NCBI GenBank assembly: GCA_973895155.1
Contig: OZ316894.1
Location: forward strand, 14,508,001 to 14,572,000
From: Marsupella aquatica
Lineage: Eukaryota; Marchantiophyta
DNA length: 64,000 bases
Direction of reading: 5' to 3'
Shown here: positions 56,019-64,000 of the stretch, piece by piece
Layout: each line of letters opens with the position of its first letter
Position numbering within the stretch: the first letter of the stretch is position 1
Translations under genes and position numbers: made by a program
The notes under the pieces: model-generated
The model's database searches: none
What the model saw: only the letters and a program-made list of their open reading frames with translations
What the model was told of the DNA's origin: nothing

Positions 56019-59000
56019 TCACTGCAGACTAACACACTCTGATGGCCAGAGCACAAGAGATCCTACTGCATCTGCAATTATTTCCTGAGGTGGATCATCG
56101 TCTCTATTCGGAAATGGCAAATTACAATCAGATACAATCACTGTAGTCAACAACACTACTACATGGTCATCCGGGACCACTTTGCCATGGAATTTTGCAT
56201 GATCCGGTCGCAAAATGCCTGTACCCACACATACCTGCGAGTCATCCTCCCATGATAGAAGATTATGGACTGGCTCTGCTGTGGCTATCACCTCCACCTT
56301 ACCCTGGCTGTTTTTCTTGGCTTTCCTGGGTGGCTTATACATGACATTATTCATACCTTGGTTGCGAGTCATGACTTTGGCATGAGTGTTTTGTGCTGGT
56401 GATCGAGAATTGGCTACACTCTTCTTCAAAGAATCTGCATCCATATTTGACACTTCTGATTGTGTAGCAGGATTTCCCTGCGACATCATCTCAGTATCTG
56501 CCAACATTGTACTTGCTTCAATTGAAGCATCTACAATCTTACTTGCATCCAATGTTGCTCCCAAGTTTCGACGTCGCTTCACCCTACTCCCACTTGGTTG
56601 AGAGTCTGTCAACTCTGCATCAACTACAATTCAGTGTCATGTCCAACATAAGTCAATCACTCATCACATGTGCTAAATGTACATGTCACCAACCACAAAG
56701 TTGTCACTATCTCCTTACCATTATGAACAGCCTTCTTCCCCTTCTTTGCCATTGCCATATGCTCCATGTCTGCTTCTGTTGATCAATAAACACACCACAA
56801 TATTCAGGTTGAATCTATTAACCACTGAATTGTTGCTCAACATTCATATAGAGGAATTTAAAGCATCAGCTTACCTGATACCTCCTTGGCTATGGTCACT
56901 GAGGCACTGGGCACATCTTCTTCATTATTGCTCTTTGAATCACCTGATACATCAATCATGATGTCACTTCAGATCCCAGTTCATCCAACCAGTTCTTACA
57001 GAAAAGATTACCTCCAACCGGCTTAAGCTTCACAAAACTCCATGCACTTTTCAAATGTAATGTATTGGATCATAGCAGGTTACCTGTCTCAGCAACCTTC
57101 TTGCCCTTCTGCTTACTGATTACAGGGTCCTTCTCTGCCTCCACTCTTCCTGCATTCAAACCATTCACTCAATTCATGAAAACTTACTTCTAACATTTGA
57201 ACATAGGACACAATGAACAATGGGCCGGTGTCATTTCCATACCTGTGTCAGATTTGCCAATTCCCTTTTTTGTTAACAAGGGCACACTTTGTACAATGTT
57301 GCCCTCATTGTTTGGTTGGGAACCACCCAATTTTTCAATCACAAGCTTGAAATTAGATTCCACTGATGCAAGAAGGTTCGCTACAGATGCCTCCACAATA
57401 TCCAAACGATCAGCCAATTTACTTTCCACTCGAGGGAGTCCACACTCTAATGACTTCAACCGTTCACACATCTCTGTGAGAGTTGTAACAGTTCCCTGTC
57501 ATAACACAGCTTACATATCTCAGATAACTGTCCCCAAGAACTGGTTGCTTACTTCCTACTACATTTCTTTCTGATGCTCAAGGCCAAATAGTCACAAAAC
57601 ATACAGAATTACAACATAATCACCTGTTTGGAAGTTACACTTGTCACCTCACTCCTTTGTTTCATGAACTCCTCTCTCACTTCTTGTGCTGATGGTTCTT
57701 CACCTGTCAATTTCTTCTGCAGTCCACATCAACATACATATGAATGAAACCAAGTGTTGATTGTCAATGAAAATGTAATAATGGTAGCAAGATGATAAGT
57801 TTGAGGCTTACTATCAGGCATGTCACTGCCTTACCAATTGTTCTTTCACTGGAGCATAACTTCCTCTCCCAGCCTGTGAAAGGTGTTTCACTTTGCCTCG
57901 AGCATTTGACATCAGTTCACTCTTGCTCTGTCCAGCCTCCGACATGAACCCTTTGATTAACCGTGTCCATTGATCCAGTTCCAATGATGGGGGTGGTGGC
58001 ATTCTCCTGTTAGAACCATTGTCTATCCACATCCTTTTCAACCTATGCCTCTCTTGTTTCAAAATCCTCATTGCATAATCTGATATGCAATCTTCAACTG
58101 GGCCCTTACCATCATTACCAACATACTCCCACCGTTCAAGAATGTCCTTGCAGATAGCAGCCCAATCAGCTTTGTTCTGACTCCTAAACTCTGTAATGCT
58201 CAAATCTAACCAACGCAATACTTCTCCTCTTAGGTCAGAATGCCAACGGTTCTTACCATCACATGTGGGAGTTATCCAACCTTCGGAATTCACTTCTACT
58301 TTACCAAATTTGTTACTGTTTCCTGCCTTGGTACTCCCTGAAGCGCTACTAGGTGTCCCTCCACGGCCTGGTGTCCCCCCACGGCCTGGTGTCCCCCCAC
58401 GGCCTGGGGTCCCTCCACGGCCTGATCTCCCCCCACGGCCTGGATTGCATTGTCCAAACCTCCCTGGAGTCCCTGCACATTTACAGGATCCATTTATAGT
58501 CACTTACATTAGGTAAGTATGAATCATAAATCCCGCTGCCAAATATACAGTGGACTTCAGAGCAATTCTGCAATGACCAAGTTACCTCTCCCTTGGCGCA
58601 TAGATGGTTCTGGACCACCTGTCCTATTGCTTTGTCTTGATGAATTAGGGGCGTTTCTCCCGCCTGTGAATGATTGCCTCCTATCTGAACGTGGATGGCC
58701 TTTGTTGTTTTCGTGATTGTCCCAATCAGAGTCTGCATACCAACAGGTACATGCCACACTCATGGACCTGTAAGATAAACTCTTTGCCCTAGCTACACAT
58801 CAGATAAGTGCATATTGAGCTAAATCTCTACTACCATCACAAAATCACTAGCACAAGGCACTTACTTGTCCAATCATCCTCCTCACCTTTCCATTGCCCT
58901 CTGTACCCGTCTCTACCACGCTCTGGGTGTTCATATTCATCCCATCCATCTTCTGCTCCATCATAGTCATCATCATAATCATCAGGCGTCCCTTGCCAAT

Positions 59001-59208
59001 AACTCTGGCTCCTTCTAGGGTATGGATTATGTGATTTCTCTCTAGCTGCCCACCTACCTGGGACTTGATGAGGGCCCTGTGCATCTTGCACAGGTGCATT
59101 TTTCTGTGAGCCCCCTGCATCTGGGTCTCCATCCATATCCAATCTTTCCTCTTCACCCCACTCTCCAAGCCCCATGTCTGTCTCCATGTCATCACCCTCT
59201 TCCCCCAT
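56019..59208 (-). CDS. TNP1/TNPA-like accessory transposase of CACTA 3, multi-exon
   Basis: Several consecutive minus-strand exons appear to form one gene. An acidic Asp/Glu-rich exon (59208-58837) is followed by Arg/Asn-rich and GRGGTP-repeat segments (58763-58320). Next comes a domain with Trp-rich spacing (WITPTCDGKNRWHSDLRGEV ... QWTRLIKGFM ... NARGKVKHLSQAGRGSYAP, 58270-57823) typical of Ptta/En-Spm plant transposases. A helical segment follows (57471-57190). The last exon ends 56019 with ILRPDHAKFHGKVVPDDHVV and LPFPNRDDDPPQEIIADAVG, which I recognise as a TNP1-type C terminus. Such proteins bind subterminal repeats and assist TNP2. Exact splice sites were not all resolved; the longest pieces are open. 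Confidence 0.6.
58364..58445. repeat. 18-base coding tandem repeat
   Basis: CACGGCCTGGTGTCCCCC-like units repeat about four to five times, encoding GRGGTP repeats on the minus strand within the accessory transposase gene. Confidence 0.85.
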
Positions 59209-59385
59209 AGCTTCTGCACAGCACCCACAACCAAACAGGGAGAATCAGCACACTAAATTCAAAGTATCAATCAATTTCATGCATATCCAACTATCCTAAA
59301 CATCATTCCAGGCAGCAATTCCCGTTATGTGACTCTGTGCAGGTAGTCATCCTCAACCTCATACTTGCCAATCGCCAGCTGTTGC

Positions 59386-62300
59386 CTATTGCAAATCATC
59401 AACCTCATCATATTCCATTTGCCCAGGTTCATCATATGTCTCTCTCAATGTTAAGGGGATGTAGTCAGTCCCTGCCCGAGTTGGAAGTACAGTCTCATGA
59501 CTAGGATGCTCGAATGCAGCATGGTCATCCAAACTGAACTCTACTTTACTTCCATCCATCCGCCTGTTCCGTGCTTGGCTATGGCATACCACCCTCCAGC
59601 CATGTGACTCCTCCACATCTGCAAAGAAAGCCTGTTCAACTTGGCTAGGGAAAACAAAAGGCTCAGACCATTCTGGTACTCTGGACCTAAAATTGGCCAA
59701 CAAGAACCCATCATGATCACGCTTCATGGTGGCCCTTGGTCTCTGCCACTCTGATTTCACCCATGATCCCTTCATCAATATCACTGGGACACTTGTGTTA
59801 CCATAATTCAACACCCAAATGTCGGTCAACTCCCCCACGTAACCCATCTTCATCCACCCCCTCTGTTCTTCAGAGGTTCTCTGCTCAAACACAGAAATCA
59901 AACCACAATCATATGATACACAATGGTCACCCTGCTCATCCCTCACTCGATAATGATTTCCATAAGCTCTCATCCGTTTGTAGGTCAGAATAGACAATCG
60001 TGGTGGCACAGATAGAAGATACAAATCCTTCTCCATATCTGGGTGATGTCTACTATGCTCTCGAATTGTCACCCGAATCCACTGCTCGAACTGTGGGAAG
60101 GGATCCTGCTGCCCAGAGTGTGCAACTTTTTGCATATCATATTCCCTGCATTATGAGGTACAGGCATAGTTAGGTCTAAACAACACATGACAACCTAAGA
60201 TCACCCTTGGAACAGACAAGAAGCATCACAACAAAGGCAAGTCAATTCAATCACTCACCTCCACCATGGTTGCATAGGCTCTGTGTTTGCCAGCACATAT
60301 GAATGAGCCTTGTCTCGAATCGCAACAGGCAGCTGAACAGCATGTCCCACACCTTCAACAACCTCGCCACTCACTCCATCATCTTCACCAGATTTCCAAA
60401 CTCTTGTCATAGCTTCACCAGACCCAGCCATGTACTCTGTTAGGAATCCCAACGTCTCATCCTTAATGTACCCCAATGCCATGGAAGCCTCTGGCCTGTA
60501 GTATGTTCTCACATGACCTTTCAACAACTTCATGTATCGCTCCATAGGGTACATCCATCTGGTACTGACTGGCCCATACTGCCCTAGCTCTTCTACCACA
60601 TGGATTAGGAGATGAGTCATAACATCAAAGAAAGCAGGGGGGAAGTATATCTCCAAGTCACAGAGGACATAAGCAGCATCCTGCTTCAACTGCTCCAATC
60701 CTTGGGGATCCCACACTTTCACACATATACGGCGAAATACATTGCACAGTCGAAGAATGACATTACGGACTGGTTTCTGCATGAGACCTCTGAGGCATAG
60801 GGGCAGAATGTGCTGCATCAACACATGGTAGTCATGTGTTTTCATACTGCCAAGTTTATTCTTTGTAATATGCTTCTTGAAGGCACCAGCATAGCCAGAG
60901 GGCACTTTCAGACAGCTCAATCTATACAAGAATGTCTTCCATTCATCCTGTGTGCACACATAGGGAGCTTGGAACTTGAGAAGTACATTGGGATTGCTTG
61001 CATGGGGCTTCAACCAAAGGTGAGGGCGAATCCCCTTCTGTTGCATATCAGCTCGAACTGCTCCTGTATCTTTCTCACCCGACAAGAACTTCAGCAAGCT
61101 CTCACAAATATTTTTCTCAATGTGCATGACGTCCACATTGTGTTTGCTGGGCTCGAATTCCTGCACTCCACAAAGCAAAGAATTCAACAACAGAAACACT
61201 AATTAACCACATAGGAGGATTGTAACCAACATCAATCCACCATTGCTCCAATCTAAAATTGCAATCATACAGGGGCTGGAGGCTAAGTACATTACCCTCC
61301 AGTACTCCAACTCCAAGTCCATCAAGGTCTGTCTTTTCACACCGTGTTTCACCACTGGATCCTCAGGTTCTCGATCAGTGACACTTCTCTTGTCCCAATC
61401 AGCCTTCCTGGCTGCCCACCTCAGGACTTGCTCTCTGGTGACCCTCTGTGGTGGGCCACGAAGCTCTGTTTTGTTGTTGAAGTGTGCAATTTGAGACCGT
61501 GTGTGCCTGTAAGGATGATCAACAGGCAGATACCTTCTATGCCCCTGAAATTTCATACTGTGCAGGGCATGCGACCACTCACTTGTCACATTTTTCCCAC
61601 ATGGTGTGCACCCCACATAGCCCTTTGTCACTCGTCCAGATATGATGCCATGGCCTGGGTAATCTGCTATATCCAGCAAACAAATTGCATGCAGTCTAAA
61701 GGGGCTGGGTCGAAGAAGCCCCTTCAGAACATCATGGGTTAACACCCCTTCTATCCACAAAGTCTTCCACTCTTCCACTGCTGGAGCCAACATGATATCT
61801 ATGAATTGCTCGGTCACAGAAGCTGGTCCAGGGATTAACAGCACCATCATGACAAAAAACCTCTTTGTAGTCATCCATGGGGGAAGGTTGTAATTTAGCA
61901 GCGTAACCGGCCAACATGAATAACGGTTGTTTTTGTCTCCAAATGGGTTTACTCCATCCAGTGATAGACCAAATCGAAAGTTCCGCTTCTCTGCAGCAAA
62001 CTGTGGCCACCTCTCATCAACAAATTTCCAATGGTTGGAATCTCCAATGTGACGCTGCAGGCCATCACTGCTCTTGTTATCAGGAGTCCATGTCATCAGC
62101 TTGGAAATGGCAGGGCATCTAAACAGACGTTGTAGTCTAGGAATGAGAGGAAAATGACGAAGAACCTTGGCAGGGTGTGTACATTTCCCTACATTCTTGT
62201 ACCTGTCCTTACCACAATGAGGGCATGTCAATTTATCTGCATGCTCTTTGCGAAAGAGAACACACCCATCAGGGCATGCGTCAATAGACACATAGTTCAG

Positions 62301-63085
62301 CCCAAGGTTAGACATCAATTTCCTAGCCTCGTACATATTTTTTGGAATTGAATTACCATCTGGTAACACATTTCGGCGCAGGAAGGTCAACAACTCTGTC
62401 ACAAATATATTGGGAACATTGTGATTGCCACAGATGTTCAACAACAACACGACAAAACCCAGCTTGGAGCAGTTCGACCCCTCGTAGATAGGATGCAAGC
62501 TTCTTTGATGTGTTTTGGGCCCCCAAACACCCACTCCCTCTCTGCTGCACCTTCCCCAATGTCAAAGTCAGGTTGAGCTTGGCCGTCGCCAATGTGTGGC
62601 TGCGGTTCATTGTCCTCTTCTGATTCCACTGTGTCGTAAAAAGCATCAAGGTCTTCAAAAATCTCTTGAACCATTCTTGGGACATCCATCCCACCGTCCT
62701 CAGTGACTGCCTCTGCATCTCCATCTTGGTCATCCACGTTCTCATGTTGGACCCCAGGACCATCCTCTGCACAGTCTATGTCCTGCTCTACGTAGTCTCT
62801 ACGCCTAGCTGTATTAGAATCCACAAAGTCAGCTCTCCACTCTTCATCAGAGGAGTCTTCTTCTACTGGTACATTCCAAACCCTCCACCGAGGGTGCCTT
62901 TCATGCCGCAGCAGGTGAAGGTGCACAGTGTTCAAACTCAACGACTTGAATCCTTGGCACTGTGTGCATGGGCATCTCATCCTCCTACTCCTACCTTGGG
63001 CGGCCCGGGCTTGTTCACGCATCCACAATTTAGAATCATGATGCCTAATCCTAAATGGGTTGTGAAGAGGCAACCTTGGAGCCAT
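59386..63085 (-). pseudogene. TNP2-type CACTA transposase, element 3
   Basis: Starts MAPRLPLHNPFRIRHHDSK and shows the transposase-associated finger (CPCTQCQGF ... HLHLLRHE) and an acidic linker. After a frame change near 62510 the TNP2 core follows to 61203: LLNICGNHNVPN, CPHCGKDRYK, LSLDGVNPFGDK, LLNYNLPPWM, LLIPGPASV. A second exon (about 61163-60255) has the DUF4218-like block (HIEKNICESLLKFL, MKTHDYHVLMQHILP, RWMYPMERYMK), and a third (60135-59386) the DUF4216-like end. The frame change near 62510 is the only clear lesion, so it could be a recent pseudogene, or a small error or missed intron. Confidence 0.8.
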
Positions 63086-63097
63086 CACTATACACAC

Positions 63098-63411
63098 GCA
63101 CTCAGCACCCTGTCATTTTATTATGCAAGTGAAAAATACACTTCCTGTTAAGGATTTCACCCCCGACTGTACTTGCCAAAATACGTAACGTTCCAAAAAA
63201 ACAAAAAAACAAAAAATATAGGTGCCTGAGTCATGTACCTATTCTCAAGTGAATGAGACAAAATTCCTAAATGTTTGAGGGTGTCAACTCCTCCGCTGTC
63301 CTCACATGTACTGCCTCTGCACGTACATCCATGACCATATCAGAGTCCAATCATGTATAGTCATAGACACAGGTGCCAGGTGCGAGACCGGTGTGAGATG
63401 TCCTCATCTTA
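63098..63411. other. Non-coding spacer upstream of CACTA 3 TNP2
   Basis: No gene and none of the subterminal AGTCCTTTATAGGACT words found at the left end. It should contain the TNP2 promoter and the 3' end of the F-box gene. An A-rich run lies at 63195-63220. Confidence 0.45.
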
Positions 63412-63978
63412 CTACCACATCAAATACGGATACCAATCCTGTTGTCGATGCCACTCAGCCCTGAGGTACTCAGGCATGTACATTAAGTCATCAAGGTCTA
63501 AACCCTGCTCATGCCATGGTGGTCTTCGATCCGTGCCTACAAGCAGTGGCAGTAGTGCCCTCCATGGTGCACATGTTGCTACCAAGTCCCTCCACTGGGT
63601 ACTAATTAGTCTATATTTGCAGATATCTTGTGCGCCAGACACCACAAGAACCCTCGGCCAGACATGTGTAAGAACTATATCATCTGCCAAATCAGGCAAC
63701 AAGGAACCACCTACAGCATCGTGCTTGTCTAACTCATCTGCTGAAAAGTAAATGTCCTCTTCCGACTGTGCATCCTCATTCACCACAGCATTCACAACAC
63801 ATCCAAGGTCTGCAGGCATTATCTCGGATGGAGCTACACTCTGTCTGGTTACCAATCCACACAAGTAAGCCCAAGCAGTAGCCATGCACGATGCAACCCG
63901 TAGGAGGACCCTACATAGGGCCTGACGGTCTGGAAGAGGCAGCATACCCACCAAAGTCTTCAGCCAAACAGAGCCCAG
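63412..63978 (-). CDS. F-box-like protein, probably carried inside CACTA 3
   Basis: An open minus-strand frame of about 190 residues, bounded upstream by a stop, so it is probably an internal or last exon; no ATG opens it. The middle holds an F-box-like stretch: LLPDLADDIVLTHVWPRVL, then YRLISTQWRDLV and APWRALL, matching the LPDDLxxxIL ... R.VSxxWRxL pattern. F-box proteins bind SKP1 and choose targets for ubiquitin ligases. The C-terminal PEYLRAEWHRQQDWYPYLMW is rich in aromatic residues. As no CACTA terminus lies between this frame and TNP2, it is likely within the element and may be a captured host gene. Moderately sure of the F-box; unsure of completeness. Confidence 0.5.
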   Translation of the reverse strand: MGSVWLKTLVGMLPLPDRQALCRVLLRVASCMATAWAYLCGLVTRQSVAPSEIMPADLGCVVNAVVNEDAQSEEDIYFSADELDKHDAVGGSLLPDLADDIVLTHVWPRVLVVSGAQDICKYRLISTQWRDLVATCAPWRALLPLLVGTDRRPPWHEQGLDLDDLMYMPEYLRAEWHRQQDWYPYLMW

Positions 63979-64000
63979 CAAGTAGATTCACAGTCACACC

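Larger units (their letters stand above)
55193..64000 (-). mobile_element. CACTA (En/Spm) element 3, right end beyond the window
   Basis: Starts with CACTAGTAGAAACCGGGG at 55193, a plant CACTA terminus, with ATT as the probable target triplet (55190-55192). It carries a TNP1/TNPA-like gene (56019-59208) and a TNP2 gene (59386-63085) on the minus strand and reaches the window end without a second terminus. Its terminal and subterminal sequences differ from CACTA 1 and 2, so it is another family. Confidence 0.85.

Overview
The window reads as a transposon graveyard from a land plant nuclear genome. The reasons are plant-type CACTA (TNP2/En-Spm) transposases, Ty1/copia and Ty3/gypsy retroelements, GT-AG introns, and stop codons that mostly look like decayed methylated cytosines. 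A PHD finger behind the gypsy integrase and the F-box style would fit a seed-free lineage, but I cannot name the species. I see no confident host housekeeping gene and no rRNA, tRNA or CRISPR array.

The most unusual content is one transposon family present three times: copy 1 at about 1-10594, copy 2 at about 37610-47404, and copy 3 (inverted) at about 47405-54870. Each copy has two divergent genes. One encodes a MULE-like transposase (Cys/His finger of the WRKY-GCM1 kind, DDE core, SWIM finger). The other encodes a large protein with an N-terminal ParB/DGQHR-like domain (DGNHRL motif) and a C-terminal domain resembling beta-class DNA N4/N6 methyltransferases. I counted 39 copies of a short palindrome, consensus TAGCGCCNGGCGCTA, in the introns, the shared intergenic region and the 3' flanks of these copies. 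I saw none in exons and none elsewhere in the window. By analogy with the VANDAL elements and their VANC anti-silencing proteins, I infer a self-recognition or anti-silencing system using these palindromes. That role is inference.

Layout: copy 1 (1-10594); unassigned DNA; the 3' part of an old minus-strand copia (11161-11445). A short-LTR copia (11446-29609, target duplication CCATG) is inserted into that old copia. The short-LTR copia is itself split by an unidentified ~2.2 kb insertion, which in turn is split by CACTA element 1 (13711-23981, target duplication ACT). The old copia resumes at 29610-29947, then comes a minus-strand gypsy (29948-32941) cut by CACTA element 2 (32942-37609), then palindrome-element copies 2 and 3 tail to tail, a short copia fragment (about 55045-55192), and CACTA element 3 from 55193 past the window end.

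CACTA 1 carries a SET-domain gene beside TNP2, and CACTA 2 keeps the 3' end of a homologous gene. CACTA 3 may enclose an F-box gene. Nearly all coding sequences are damaged, so most are called pseudogenes; the ancestral proteins were inferred by comparing copies.
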